Shown here: piece after piece, positions 8,306 to 17,203 of the stretch
Layout: the number at the start of each line of letters is the position of its first letter
Numbering within the stretch: position 1 is the stretch's first letter
Origin: Allobosea sp. Leaf344
GTDB lineage: Bacteria; Pseudomonadota; Alphaproteobacteria; Rhizobiales; Beijerinckiaceae
DNA length: 64,000 bases
Assembly: GCF_001426225.1 (NCBI RefSeq)
Contig: NZ_LMRT01000009.1
Span: 245,082-309,081 of the forward strand
Direction of reading: 5' to 3'
The notes under the pieces: generated by a model
Database searches by the model: none
What the model was told of the DNA's origin: nothing
Seen by the model: only the letters and a program-made list of their open reading frames with translations
Position numbers and translations under genes: made by a program

Positions 8306-8433
8306 CCCCGCCAGATGGGGCAGTCCCGCCCGGCTGGCAAGGTGGCGGCATCGGCGGCGCCCCCCTTGCGCCGAGCGGCCCGACTGCGCCACATGGCGCG
8401 ATCCGTCCCTACTGGAACTTATTTGGATCTCCG

Positions 8434-9588
8434 ATGCCCCAGCGCCCGCTCCATCCCCGCTCGCTCGCCGCTCAGGCCATGGGCAAGATCGATCCGCTGA
8501 CCCGCGGCGTCGTGCCGCCGATCCATGTCTCGACCACCTATATCCGCGATCCCGACAACGCCTATTCCTCGGGCTTCGTCTATGGCCGCCCCGACAACGA
8601 GACGGTGCGCGAGGCCGAGAGCGTGCTGGCCATGCTGGAGGAGGCCCCGGCCGGCGCTCTGCTCTTCGGCTCCGGCATGGCCGCCGCCACCGCGGTGTTC
8701 CAGGCGCTGTCGCCGGGAGACCATGTCGTGGCCTCGAAGGTGATGTATTGGGCGCTGCGGGCCTGGCTGCTGACCGAGGCCACGCGCTGGGGGCTGAAGA
8801 TCGATTTCGTCGAGACTGACGACCTCGACGCGCTGCGCGCCGCGGTGAAGCCCGGCGTCACCAGACTGGTCTGGGCCGAGACGCCCTCCAACCCGCTCTG
8901 GACCATCACCGACATCGCCGCGGCAGCCGAGATCGCCCATGCGGCCGGGGCCAAGCTCGCTGTCGATTCGACCTGCGCCTCGCCGGTGCATACCCGCCCG
9001 CTGACGCTGGGTGCCGACATCGTCATGCATGCCGCCACCAAGGTCCTGAACGGCCATTCCGATGTCGTCGCCGGCGCGCTCTGCGCCCGCGAGGACGACG
9101 CCTTCTGGAACGGCATCAAGACCGTGCGCAAGATGCAGGGCGGCATTCTCGGCCCCTTCGAGGCCTATCTGCTGATGCGCGGCATGCGCACGCTGCATCT
9201 GCGCCAGGAGCGCCAGGCGGCTTCGGCGATGGCGCTGGCGCAGCGGCTCTCGGCCCATCCGCTGGTGGCCCGCGTGCTCTATCCCGGCCTGCCGCAGCAT
9301 CCGGGCCATGACATCGCGGCCCGCCAGATGCAGAACGGCTTCGGCTACATGCTCTCGGTCCAGGTCACCGGCGGCGAAAAGGCCGCCATCGCCAGCGCGG
9401 CCCAAGTGGAGCTCTACAAGCGCGCCACCTCGCTCGGCGGCGTCGAGAGCCTGATCGAGCATCGCGCCTCGATCGAGGGCGAGGGCTCGCCCTGCCCGAC
9501 CGACCTGCTGCGCCTGTCGACCGGCATCGAGGACGTCGAGGATCTCTACGCCGATCTCGACCAGGCGCTGACCTTCGGCCATCGCTGA
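8434..9588 (+). CDS. Cys/Met-metabolism PLP-dependent enzyme (cystathionine gamma-synthase/beta-lyase type)
   Basis: This is a fold-type I PLP enzyme of 384 residues. The family shows SGFVYGRPDNET near the N-terminus, the PLP-phosphate loop LLFGSGMAAATAVFQ, VWAETPSNPLWTITDI, and the Schiff-base Lys at 203 in HAATKVLNGHSD. A C-terminal LGGVESLIEHRAS block completes it. Members include cystathionine gamma-synthase, beta-lyase and O-acetylhomoserine sulfhydrylase, and the sequence alone does not separate them. The ATG at 8434 precedes RPLHPRSLAAQ, a normal family start. A terminator at 9598-9620 follows directly. I saw no SAM riboswitch upstream. Confidence 0.85.
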   Translation: MPQRPLHPRSLAAQAMGKIDPLTRGVVPPIHVSTTYIRDPDNAYSSGFVYGRPDNETVREAESVLAMLEEAPAGALLFGSGMAAATAVFQALSPGDHVVASKVMYWALRAWLLTEATRWGLKIDFVETDDLDALRAAVKPGVTRLVWAETPSNPLWTITDIAAAAEIAHAAGAKLAVDSTCASPVHTRPLTLGADIVMHAATKVLNGHSDVVAGALCAREDDAFWNGIKTVRKMQGGILGPFEAYLLMRGMRTLHLRQERQAASAMALAQRLSAHPLVARVLYPGLPQHPGHDIAARQMQNGFGYMLSVQVTGGEKAAIASAAQVELYKRATSLGGVESLIEHRASIEGEGSPCPTDLLRLSTGIEDVEDLYADLDQALTFGHR

Positions 9589-9597
9589 GACGAAAAG

Positions 9598-9620
9598 GGG
9601 CGGGACCTGCGGCCCCGCCC
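9598..9620. terminator. Terminator hairpin between convergent genes
   Basis: A GGGCGGG / CCCGCCC stem with an inner CC/GG pair sits just after the PLP-enzyme stop, preceded by AAAA and followed by TTCG. It can serve both convergent genes. Confidence 0.6.
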
Positions 9621-9643
9621 TTCGAGTTCGCCTCGGGAGAGGA

Positions 9644-10333
9644 TCAGAATTTATAGGTAACGCCGGCGCCGAACAGCCAGGGATCGATCTTGACCTTGCC
9701 GGTCACCAGACCGGCATTCACCTTCACCTTGGGCTCGAGGAAGATCTTCTTCACGTCGAAATTGATGCCCCAATGCTGGTCGATCATGTAATCGAAGCCG
9801 GCCTGCAGCGCGAAGCCGAAGCTGTCCTTCAGATCGAAGGAGGTGAAGCCGCCCTTGGCCTTCTCGTTGAAGAACACGGTGTAGTTCACGCCGACGCCGA
9901 CATAGGGCTTGAAGGCGCCGAGCTCGGTGAAGTGATATTGCAGCATCAGTGTCGGCGGCAGCAGCCAGGCCGAACCGATGCGCGCCCCGGCCAGCGCGCC
10001 CGCACCCTTCACATTATGCGGGGTGACGCCGAGGATCAGCTCGACGGCGATGTTCTTCGTGAAGAAATAGCTGATGTCGAGTTCCGGCACGACCGAGGTC
10101 GAGATGCTGACATCCGCGCCGGGCACGCGCACACCGCCGATATTCAGCTTGGCGCTCTCCTGCGGCATCACGACGAGCGCGCGCCCGCGGACCATCCAGG
10201 GGCTGAACTGCGTGATTACGGGCGCCAGCGGCGCGCCCTTGCGGGCAGGAAGATCGCTGGCCTGGGCGGCCCCGAGCGCCGTCGATGCCAGGAGGGCGGC
10301 GGTCAAGCCCGCACGAACGAAACGATGTGTCAT
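9644..10333 (-). CDS. ompW: OmpW-family outer membrane protein
   Basis: This is a small outer-membrane beta-barrel of 229 residues. It has a signal peptide (MTHRFVRAGLTAALLASTALGAAQA, cleaved before SDLP), a periplasmic-side extension, and alternating strands ending in a C-terminal Phe (LFGAGVTYKF), as expected for insertion by the BAM machinery. The blocks PELDISYFFTKNIAVELILGV and LLPPTLMLQYHF are typical of OmpW. OmpW proteins form narrow hydrophobic channels. About 90 bp upstream of the start lies an FNR/FixK-type palindrome, so expression probably rises at low oxygen. Confidence 0.9.
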   Translation of the reverse strand: MTHRFVRAGLTAALLASTALGAAQASDLPARKGAPLAPVITQFSPWMVRGRALVVMPQESAKLNIGGVRVPGADVSISTSVVPELDISYFFTKNIAVELILGVTPHNVKGAGALAGARIGSAWLLPPTLMLQYHFTELGAFKPYVGVGVNYTVFFNEKAKGGFTSFDLKDSFGFALQAGFDYMIDQHWGINFDVKKIFLEPKVKVNAGLVTGKVKIDPWLFGAGVTYKF

Positions 10334-10422
10334 GGAAGTCCCCAGCTGCTGAGCCGGCGACGCCTGTTCCGGCGCGCGCCGTCGCTCCGGGCACAGAAAG
10401 CGCCTTTCGCCGCGGGCCGGAT

Positions 10423-10436
10423 TTGATCTCGGTCAA
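10423..10436. promoter_or_regulatory. FNR/FixK-type binding site upstream of ompW
   Basis: TTGATCTCGGTCAA matches the TTGA-N6-TCAA consensus of FNR/FixK/Anr regulators, with the inner TTGAT half complete. Its centre is about 96 bp upstream of the ompW start codon, consistent with an activator site if the mRNA leader is 50-60 nt. Confidence 0.65.
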
Positions 10437-10500
10437 TTTCTCCTGACGCTGGAAATCGAAGTCGAGCCACTGTTGCCGCAACGCAACATGACCTAGGGTC

Positions 10501-12114
10501 TCAGCCCTTCGCGACCTTCTGGTAATCCTTCACATCTGAAAAAACGACTTCAGGCGCACGTTCCGCATCGTATTTCAGCGTGAACTGCGACGACGCCATG
10601 AAGACCGGATCACCATCCAGATCATCCGCCATCGCCGACGGCTTCAGCCCGACGAATTTCTGAAGCGCGGCCTTGTCATCCGAGGAGACCCAGCGCGCGA
10701 TCGCGAATTGGCAGGGCTCGAAATCCACCGGCAGCGAATATTCCGCTTCCATCCGCTCCTTCAGCACGTCGAGCTGCAGCGCGCCGACCACGCCGACGAT
10801 CGCCGGCGCGCCATCATGCGGCAGGAAGAGCTGCACGACGCCCTCCTCGGCCATCTGCTGCAGCGCCTCGCGCAGCTTCTTCGCCTTCATCGCGTCCTTC
10901 AGCTTGACGCGGCGCAGGATTTCCGGCGCGAAGCTCGGCACGCCCTTGAAGACGATGTCCTCGCCCTCGGTCAGCGTGTCGCCGATGCGCAGCGTGCCGT
11001 GATTGGGCAGGCCGACGATATCCCCGGCGAAGGCCTCCTCCGCGATCGAGCGGTCGCGCGCGAAGAAAAATTGCGGCGCGTTCAGCGGCATCGGCTTGGA
11101 GGTCCGCACCAGCTTCGCCTTCATGCCGCGGGTCAGCTTGCCGGAACAGACCCGCATGAAGGCGATGCGGTCCCGGTGGTTGGGGTCCATATTCGCCTGG
11201 ATCTTGAAGACGAAGCCGGTCATTTTCGGCTCGTCGGCCGCGACAGGGCGCTTGTCGGCCACCTGGGCCCGCGGGCTGGGCGCCAGCGCACCGAGCGCGT
11301 CGATCAGGTCGCGCACGCCATAATCGCGCAGCGCCGCGCCGAAATAGAGCGGCGTCAGATGGCCCTCGCGGAAGGATTCGAGGTCGAAGGGCTTCAGCCC
11401 CTCGCTCGCCAGGAAGACCTCCTCGCGCCAGGTCTCGGCGGCGCCATGCGGCAGCAGCTGGTCGAAGAGCGGATCGTCGGGGCCGGACACCGCCTCGTCC
11501 TGCGCGCTCTCGTCGCCCTTCTGGTTGCGGCGGAAGGTGTTGGCCTTGAGATCGTATGTGCCGACGAATTCGCGGCCGCGCCCGACCGGCCAGGTCATCG
11601 GCGCGACATCGAGCGCCAGCGTGGTCTCGATTTCGTTGATCAGGTCGAACGGGTCGCGCGTCTCGCGATCGACCTTGTTGATGAAGGTGACGATCGGGAT
11701 GTCGCGCAGCCGGCAGACCTCGAAGAGCTTTTTGGTCCGGGCCTCGATGCCCTTGGCGGCATCGATCACCATCACCGCCGAATCGACCGCCGTCAGCGTC
11801 CGATAAGTGTCTTCCGAGAAGTCCTCATGGCCCGGAGTATCGAGCAGGTTGAAGACGTGCCCGCCATATTCGAAGGTCATCACCGAGGTGACGACCGAGA
11901 TGCCGCGCTGGCGCTCGATCTTCATCCAATCGGACGAGGTCTGGCGCCGGCCGGCCTTGGCGCGGACTTCGCCGGCGAGCTGGATCGCGCCGCCGAAATA
12001 CAGCAGCTTCTCGGTCAGCGTGGTCTTGCCCGCGTCCGGATGGGAGATGATCGCGAAGGTGCGGCGGCGCGCATGCTGCTGCGCGATGGCGTCGGTGGTG
12101 GTGAGATCGGTCAT
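10501..12114 (-). CDS. prfC: Peptide chain release factor 3
   Basis: RF3 is a GTPase that removes RF1/RF2 from the ribosome after termination. The 537-residue protein has a G domain with G1 (SHPDAGKTTLTEKLL), RRQTSSDWMKIERQRGISVVTSVM around G2, G3 (LLDTPGHEDFSEDTYRTL) and G4 (FINKVDRE). The RF3-specific domains follow (FQAN-like FKIQANMDPNHRDRIAF, and LQLDVLKERMEAEYSLPVDFEP). The ATG at 12114 (MTDLTTTDAIAQQ) is preferred over one at 12150. It lies downstream of the ABC exporter genes on the same strand, 75 bp away. Confidence 0.95.
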   Translation of the reverse strand: MTDLTTTDAIAQQHARRRTFAIISHPDAGKTTLTEKLLYFGGAIQLAGEVRAKAGRRQTSSDWMKIERQRGISVVTSVMTFEYGGHVFNLLDTPGHEDFSEDTYRTLTAVDSAVMVIDAAKGIEARTKKLFEVCRLRDIPIVTFINKVDRETRDPFDLINEIETTLALDVAPMTWPVGRGREFVGTYDLKANTFRRNQKGDESAQDEAVSGPDDPLFDQLLPHGAAETWREEVFLASEGLKPFDLESFREGHLTPLYFGAALRDYGVRDLIDALGALAPSPRAQVADKRPVAADEPKMTGFVFKIQANMDPNHRDRIAFMRVCSGKLTRGMKAKLVRTSKPMPLNAPQFFFARDRSIAEEAFAGDIVGLPNHGTLRIGDTLTEGEDIVFKGVPSFAPEILRRVKLKDAMKAKKLREALQQMAEEGVVQLFLPHDGAPAIVGVVGALQLDVLKERMEAEYSLPVDFEPCQFAIARWVSSDDKAALQKFVGLKPSAMADDLDGDPVFMASSQFTLKYDAERAPEVVFSDVKDYQKVAKG

Positions 12115-12189
12115 GGCGCGTGTGAAGCAGGATGGCGGCGCCGAAGTCAATCGAACCCTCGCCCCCGGCCCTCCCGCCCCTGATCCGGA

Positions 12190-12966
12190 TCAGCTCTTCA
12201 GACGGTAGCCGGTGCGGAAGATCCAGCCGATCGCCGCGACGCAGGCGGCCAGGAACACCAGCGTCATGCCCAGGCTGATGCCGAGCGACACATCGGCGAC
12301 GCCGTAGAAGCTCCAGCGGAAGCCGCTGATGAGATAGACGACCGGGTTGAACAAGGTCACCGTCCGCCAGAAGGGCGGGAGCATGTCGATCGAGTAGAAG
12401 GAGCCGCCGAGAAAGGCGAGCGGGGTCACGATCAGCAAGGGCACCACCTGCAGCCGCTCGAACCCATCGGCCCAGATGCCGATGATGAAGCCGAACAGGC
12501 TGAAGGTCGTCGCCGTCAGCACCAGGAACAGCACCATCCAGACGGGATGCGCGATCTGCATCGGCACGAACAGCGTCGCCGTCAGCAGGATGATCAGCCC
12601 GAGCAGGATCGATTTCGAGGCCGCCGCCCCGACATAGGCGATCACCGCCTCCCACCAGGCGACGGGCGCCGAGAGCAGCTCGTAGATCGTGCCGGTGAAT
12701 TTCGGGAAATAGATCGCGAAGGAGGCGTTGGCGATGCTCTGCGTCAGCAGCGACAGCATGATCAGCCCGGGCACGATGAAGGCGCCATAGGGCACGCCGT
12801 CGATCGCCTGCATGCGCGGGCCGATCGCCGCGCCGAACACCACGAAATACAGCGAGGTCGAGAGCACCGGCGAGACGATGCTCTGCAGCGGCGTGCGCCA
12901 GGTCCGCGCCATCTCGAACAGATAGATCGCCCTGATGGCGTGCCAGTTGATGCCGAGCGCGCTCAT
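12190..12966 (-). CDS. ABC-2 type transporter permease (YadH-like)
   Basis: The 258-residue inner-membrane protein has about six hydrophobic segments and an ABC-2 membrane domain. It starts with an amphipathic N-terminal helix ([39 protein letters not shown]). [38 protein letters not shown] block sits in the normal late position. It resembles YadH, an exporter permease of unknown substrate. Its start overlaps the end of the ATPase gene by 4 bp (ATGA), so the two are translationally coupled. Confidence 0.88.
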   Translation of the reverse strand: MSALGINWHAIRAIYLFEMARTWRTPLQSIVSPVLSTSLYFVVFGAAIGPRMQAIDGVPYGAFIVPGLIMLSLLTQSIANASFAIYFPKFTGTIYELLSAPVAWWEAVIAYVGAAASKSILLGLIILLTATLFVPMQIAHPVWMVLFLVLTATTFSLFGFIIGIWADGFERLQVVPLLIVTPLAFLGGSFYSIDMLPPFWRTVTLFNPVVYLISGFRWSFYGVADVSLGISLGMTLVFLAACVAAIGWIFRTGYRLKS

Positions 12967-13898
12967 GAACCGGTCCTCACCAGGCTGACGAAAATATCCT
13001 CGAGCGAACTCTGGCTCGTCCTGAGGTCACGGAAACGGATGCCGGCGCCGGCGAGTTCCTGCAGCAGCGGCGTGATGCCGGTCCGCTCGGCCTTGGTGTC
13101 GTAGCTGTAGACGAGCTCCATCCCATCGCCCGCCAGCGCGAGGTCGTAGGCCGCGAGCTCCGGCGGCACGGCGGCGAGCGGGGCCAGCAGCGACAGGGTC
13201 AGCTGCTTGCGGCCGAGCTTGCGCATCAGCTCCGCCTTGTCCTCGACCAGGATGATCTCGCCCTTGCTGATCACCCCGACGCGATCGGCCATCTCCTCGG
13301 CCTCCTCGATGTAATGGGTGGTCAGGATGATGGTAACGCCGTCGTCCCTGAGCCGGCTCACCAATTTCCACATATCCTGGCGCAGCTCGACATCGACGCC
13401 GGCGGTCGGCTCGTCGAGGAACAGGATCTCCGGCTCGTGCGACAGGGCCTTTGCGATCAGCACGCGCCGTTTCATCCCGCCCGAGAGCCGCCTGATCTGC
13501 GTGTCGCGCTTGTCCCAAAGCGAGAGATCCTTCAGCACCCGCTCGATCAGCGCCGGATTCCTGGGCTTGCCGAACAGGCCGCGGCTGAAGGAGACGGTGC
13601 TCCACACCGTCTCGAAGGCGTCGGTGGTCAGCTCCTGCGGCACCAGCCCGATCTTCGAGCGCGCGGCGCGATAGTCGCGGCTGATGTCATGGCCATCGGC
13701 CAGCACGGTGCCGGCGCTCGCATTCACCAGTCCGCAGATGATGCTGATCAAGGTCGTCTTGCCCGCCCCGTTGGGGCCGAGCAGCGCGAAGATCTCGCCG
13801 CGCCGGATGGTGAGGTTGACACCCTTCAGCGCGCTGAAACCGGTGGCATAGGTTTTCGACAGGTCGGAGACGGTGATGATCGGATGCATCGAGGCCAT
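12963..13898 (-). CDS. ABC transporter ATP-binding protein (YadG-like)
   Basis: This is a 311-residue ABC ATPase with Walker A ([13 protein letters not shown]), signature ([15 protein letters not shown]), Walker B ([12 protein letters not shown]) and H-loop (TTHY). A C-terminal extension of about 80 residues is typical of ABC-2 exporter ATPases (YadG, NodI and DrrA-like). It pairs with the YadH-like permease. The substrate is not known from sequence. An ATG at 13889 ([10 protein letters not shown]) is an equally good start. Confidence 0.9.
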   Translation of the reverse strand: MASMHPIITVSDLSKTYATGFSALKGVNLTIRRGEIFALLGPNGAGKTTLISIICGLVNASAGTVLADGHDISRDYRAARSKIGLVPQELTTDAFETVWSTVSFSRGLFGKPRNPALIERVLKDLSLWDKRDTQIRRLSGGMKRRVLIAKALSHEPEILFLDEPTAGVDVELRQDMWKLVSRLRDDGVTIILTTHYIEEAEEMADRVGVISKGEIILVEDKAELMRKLGRKQLTLSLLAPLAAVPPELAAYDLALAGDGMELVYSYDTKAERTGITPLLQELAGAGIRFRDLRTSQSSLEDIFVSLVRTGS

Positions 13899-13994
13899 AT
13901 GGTGCAGATTCGCGTGGGGCGCCAGTCGCGCGCCGTTACAAGCATGGAGCCGCGCGGGCTTCTGTCAGCAGTCTCGGCGAGCCCGCAACGCAAA

Positions 13995-14018
13995 ATGGCC
14001 GGGACGAAGCCCGGCCAT
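13995..14018 (-). terminator. Rho-independent terminator for the 24-codon gene
   Basis: A perfect 9-bp stem (ATGGCCGGG / CCCGGCCAT) with a 6-nt loop is followed on the minus strand by TTTTGCG. It begins 23 bp after the microprotein stop codon. Confidence 0.75.
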
Positions 14019-14041
14019 CCGCCATCATGCGGATCCTGCGA

Positions 14042-14116
14042 TCAGCGCATGAAGAACCAGAGAAGAATGATGATCGGAATCGGCACGCCAAGGAGCCAGA
14101 GAGCGATCGAACGCAT
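14042..14116 (-). CDS. 24-residue membrane microprotein
   Basis: The frame ATG 14116 to TGA 14042 encodes 24 residues: MRSIALWLLG followed by VPIPIIILLWFFMR. Almost the whole chain is one transmembrane helix with a basic N-terminal and C-terminal residue and a PIP kink. GGGG lies about 10 nt upstream as a weak ribosome-binding site, and a strong terminator stands downstream. I recall very similar tiny proteins from other Rhizobiales, so it is probably a genuine gene. Function unknown. Confidence 0.65.
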   Translation of the reverse strand: MRSIALWLLGVPIPIIILLWFFMR

Positions 14117-14188
14117 GGTGCAACCCCCGTTTCAGCAGTTTGATGCTGCGAAAACGCAAGCCTGGCGCGAAAGGTTCCGGCTCCGCGG

Positions 14189-14845
14189 CTAGGCACCGGG
14201 TACCGCGTCGACGGGCCCGCCGGCGCTGGGATGCCAGAGCGGGCGGTAGCCCTCCGCCAGCGCGGCCAGCGAGGCCGGCGGAGTCAGCACCGCCACCGTC
14301 CCGGCGGGCCGCGCCACGCGCTCCCGGTAGCCCGCGGGCGACCAGACCCACGCCTGCTCGCCGCGCAGCGCCAGGAAGCGCGCCCCCTCGCTCATCTCGC
14401 CTTCGACGATCATCGCGCCGTCGGGCAGCGCCTCGGCCGCCAGCCGATGCAGCCGCTTGCGCCGCCCCTCGCGACGCTGCCCGTCCAGCAGGCGGTCGAT
14501 CTCGGGAAACAGCGGCATCTCCGCCAGGCCGAGCCCGCGGACCAGCGCCGCGCGATAGGCCAGCGCATCGCCGCGGCGGCACTCCATGCAGGGGCGATGG
14601 CCGGCCGCCAGCGCCGTCACCTCGTCGCAGAAGAACAGCTCGGTATAGAATCGGCCCCAGACCTGCCGTCTGCGCTCCTTGAAGGACAGCACGCAGCAGA
14701 TCCATTGCCGGCTGGCGAAGAGGCGGGTCGGCGGCGAGCGGCTGGCCGGATCATGGAAACGCCCGCCGCGATTGCCGAACAGCAGTCCCCGCGCCGGATC
14801 GGCGATCAATGTGGCGTCGGGCCGGACACGGTTGGGCAGCGGCAT
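14189..14845 (-). CDS. Uncharacterised protein with a His/CxxC motif
   Basis: I cannot name the family of this 218-residue protein. It is predicted soluble. Residues about 65-95 hold a dense cysteine/histidine region (QWICCVLSF, FFCDEVTALAAGHRPCMECRRGDA) with C-x11-H-x2-C-x2-C spacing, which could bind a metal. The middle (FPEIDRLLDGQRREGRRKRLHRL) is rich in Arg and the end is beta-rich. The ATG at 14845 is the first in-frame start that keeps the LPNRVRPDATLIADPARG start. It is divergent from the DUF3422 gene, with 175 bp between them. Confidence 0.7.
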   Translation of the reverse strand: MPLPNRVRPDATLIADPARGLLFGNRGGRFHDPASRSPPTRLFASRQWICCVLSFKERRRQVWGRFYTELFFCDEVTALAAGHRPCMECRRGDALAYRAALVRGLGLAEMPLFPEIDRLLDGQRREGRRKRLHRLAAEALPDGAMIVEGEMSEGARFLALRGEQAWVWSPAGYRERVARPAGTVAVLTPPASLAALAEGYRPLWHPSAGGPVDAVPGA

Positions 14846-15020
14846 GGAGCGCCTCGTCGCGCGGTGCGGGCCACCAGCCTTACGCCCTCGCGCGCCAGGC
14901 GGCGACAGCATTGCGCGATGCGTCGATTGCGGCAATCCAGCCGCTGGTCCCGTCGCCGCGATTGTAGCAAGCTGCCGCGGGGGCCGGCGGCTTGCGGCCC
15001 GGCCGGCGGGGGCGACGGGC

Positions 15021-16313
15021 ATGGATCTGACTGGGCAGGGCGAGAGCGCCGGGTTGGTCGCGCATCCCGAACGGGGCGCCGTCCTCGGCGAGGTCCACGC
15101 CAGGCCCTTCGCGCCGCTGGAAACGCCGCGGCGGCTCCTGCACTTCGCCTTCCTCACCGATTCGCGCCAGGCCGCGGCCGATCGCACGGCTCTGGCCCGG
15201 TTCTGCACCGATCGTGGCGTGCCACCCCCGCAGGAGGGCGCCAAGCATCACCGTGCCCGCTTCGGCGAGACCAGCCTGCGCTGGGAGCAGCATAGCGAGT
15301 TCACCACCTATAGCTGGGAGCTGCCCGGAACCACGACGCCCTTCCTGCCGCCGACCGGAGCGCTGCCGCACGGCATGCGCGCCCTGCCCCAGCCCGGCCC
15401 GCATCTGGTCTCCGCGGATCTGCATCTGCTGCCGCAGCAGCCCGGCCTCGATCTCGAGGCGCTGTTCGATGCCGCGAGCCTCGCCGCCTCGCAGGTCGAC
15501 AATGCCGGCGCCGTCGCGGCCACGGATTTCCGGGCCGGCGCCGATGGGTTCGTGCGCATCCTGGTGCTGGATGGCGGTCTGACGCCGGCCCGCGCCGGGG
15601 CCCTGGCGCAACGCCTGCTCGAGATCGAGACCTATCGTCTCCTGGCCCTTCTCGGCCTGCCGGAATCGCAGCGCCTCGCGCCCTCCGTGCGCGAAACCGA
15701 GGAGACCCTGGTGCAGATCGCCGGGACGATGACCACCAAGGCCGGGCTCGCCGCCGATCACGCTCTGCTCGACGAGATGACGGCGCTGGCGGCCAAGCTC
15801 GAATCGGAGGCGGCCTCGGCGAATTACCGGTTCGGGGCGAGCCGGGCCTATGACACCATCGTCCAGCAGCGGCTGCTGGCGATCGGCGAACAGCAGCATG
15901 ATGGCTGGCCGACGATCTCCGCCTTCCTGGCGCGACGCATGGCGCCGGCGATGCGGACCTGCCAGATGCTGCAGGACCGCCAGGGCGACCTCGCCACCAA
16001 GCTGGCCCGCGCCGCCAATCTGCTGCGCACGCGCGTCGACGTCGCGCTGGAACAGCAGAACCGCGATCTGCTCGCCGCGATGAACGAGCGCACGCGGCTG
16101 CAGCTGCGGCTGCAGCAGACGGTGGAGGGGCTGTCGGTCGCCGCCATCGCCTATTACGTCGTCAGCCTGTTCGGCTATCTCGCCAAGGGCGCAAAGGATT
16201 CCGGATGGTTGCCGATCGATCCCGGCCTGGCGACGGCGCTGTTCGTGCCGCTCGCGCTGCTCGGGGTCTGGCTGGCCGTCAGGCGCATCCGCCGCGGCCA
16301 TGGCGAGGGCTAG
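15021..16313 (+). CDS. DUF3422 family membrane-anchored protein
   Basis: The 430-residue protein has the DUF3422 layout. An N-terminal soluble part contains EVHARPFAPLETPRRLLHFAF (family signature). A long helical region runs to about residue 370. Two C-terminal transmembrane segments follow (SVAAIAYYVVSLFGYLAKGA and TALFVPLALLGVWLAVRRIRRG). The role of the family is unknown; the helical middle and C-terminal anchor recall CorA-like or scaffold proteins. The ATG at 15021 is chosen because the signature begins soon after. Confidence 0.88.
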   Translation: MDLTGQGESAGLVAHPERGAVLGEVHARPFAPLETPRRLLHFAFLTDSRQAAADRTALARFCTDRGVPPPQEGAKHHRARFGETSLRWEQHSEFTTYSWELPGTTTPFLPPTGALPHGMRALPQPGPHLVSADLHLLPQQPGLDLEALFDAASLAASQVDNAGAVAATDFRAGADGFVRILVLDGGLTPARAGALAQRLLEIETYRLLALLGLPESQRLAPSVRETEETLVQIAGTMTTKAGLAADHALLDEMTALAAKLESEAASANYRFGASRAYDTIVQQRLLAIGEQQHDGWPTISAFLARRMAPAMRTCQMLQDRQGDLATKLARAANLLRTRVDVALEQQNRDLLAAMNERTRLQLRLQQTVEGLSVAAIAYYVVSLFGYLAKGAKDSGWLPIDPGLATALFVPLALLGVWLAVRRIRRGHGEG

Positions 16314-16370
16314 CCGCGCGCGGGGCCGGGAGATCAAGGCCGGCGGCGACCGGCCGCCCAACGACAAAAA

Positions 16371-16386
16371 GCGGCCCTGGGGCCGC
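16371..16386 (-). terminator. Terminator of rpmB
   Basis: GCGGCCC / GGGCCGC closes a TG loop and is flanked by AAAAA on the plus strand, which is a U-run on the rpmB transcript. It also lies 57 bp after the DUF3422 stop on the other strand. Confidence 0.7.
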
Positions 16387-16431
16387 TTCTCGGAGGCGAA
16401 TGGCGCAGGCCATCCGCGGCAGCGTCGCCGC

Positions 16432-16719
16432 TCAGTTGGTGGCGAGCTTCTTCTCGATGTCGCGCTTCAGCGTCAGCGCGCCGGTCGACAGATCGGCGGC
16501 CGGAGCCTTGATCAGGAAGGCGTCGAGGCCGCCGCGATGATCGACCGTGCGCAAGGCGTTGGCCGAGATGCGCAGGCGCACCGCGCGGCCGAGCGCATCG
16601 GACTGCAGGGTCACATTGACGAGGTTCGGCCGGAAGACGGTCTTCGTCTTGCGGTTCGAGTGGCTGACGAGGTGGCCGGTCAGGGTGGCTTTCCCAGTCA
16701 GTTCGCAACGGCGGGCCAT
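16432..16719 (-). CDS. rpmB: 50S ribosomal protein L28
   Basis: L28 is a structural protein of the large ribosomal subunit. The 95-residue protein begins [32 protein letters not shown], a standard L28 start, with the Ser-Asn-Arg-Lys-Thr-Lys motif and a basic middle. The ATG at 16719 is supported by the family start. An in-frame ATG at 16740 would only add an unrelated leader. Like many alphaproteobacterial L28 genes it stands alone, with its own terminator. Confidence 0.95.
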   Translation of the reverse strand: MARRCELTGKATLTGHLVSHSNRKTKTVFRPNLVNVTLQSDALGRAVRLRISANALRTVDHRGGLDAFLIKAPAADLSTGALTLKRDIEKKLATN

Positions 16720-17004
16720 GGTATCGTTCCTTGCGTCCAACCGGTTCGCTCAAACAAAAATGCCGACACGCGACGTGCCGGACATGAGCACCGGAAGTCA
16801 AATTGAAGTCGCGGTTCCATAGCCAAGGCGGAAGCCTGCGTCAAGGAGATGTCGCGCCGATGACGCCTGTCCCGCCGCTCGCGATCGCCGGCCCCGGCAC
16901 CGGCCGAGACCGCCGCCCTCCCCGCCTGGCCCCCCGCCGTCGCGCCGGGCCGATCCTGTTGACCGGGCAAGGCCGATCGCTATAGTTCGCCGCGCCCGCA
17001 AGGG
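16720..17004. other. Intergenic region between rpmB and tRNA-Leu
   Basis: This 285-bp stretch carries the divergent promoters of rpmB and tRNA-Leu. I see short reading frames on both strands but none with a ribosome-binding site, and no clear RNA structure. Confidence 0.5.
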
Positions 17005-17089
17005 GCCCCTGTGGCGGAATTGGTAGACGCGCTCGACTCAAAATCGAGTTCCGCAAGGAGTGCTGGTTCGATTCCGGCCAGGGGCACCA
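17005..17089 (+). tRNA. tRNA-Leu (CAA)
   Basis: An 85-nt class II tRNA with acceptor stem GCCCCTG / CAGGGGC, discriminator A and an encoded CCA at 17087-17089. The anticodon stem CTCGA / TCGAG encloses the loop CTCAAAA, giving anticodon CAA at 17039-17041, which reads TTG. The variable arm and the T-arm (GGTTCGATTCC) are normal. The gene is complete. I found no repeat of its 3' end downstream, so there is no sign of an integrated element. Confidence 0.95.
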
Positions 17090-17203
17090 CTACATTTCAG
17101 CCATATCAGCATCTCCCGGCAAGATGGGCCCTTCGCCCCTCATGCCCCGGCCAGCGGCATCGCGCCGCTTGAACGAACCATCGAACCGGCTATAGATGGT
17201 TAC

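Noticed and set aside
5667..8351. 894-codon open frame on the minus strand
   Set aside because: It is antisense to the zinc-ribbon, hpt and cpdR-like genes and runs through ftsE and tspO in other frames. Its translation is Arg/Asp/Gln-rich, as expected of the opposite strand of high-GC genes.
8306..8433. SAM riboswitch before the Cys/Met-metabolism gene
   Set aside because: I looked for SAM-II-type conserved sequences in the 128-bp leader and did not find them.
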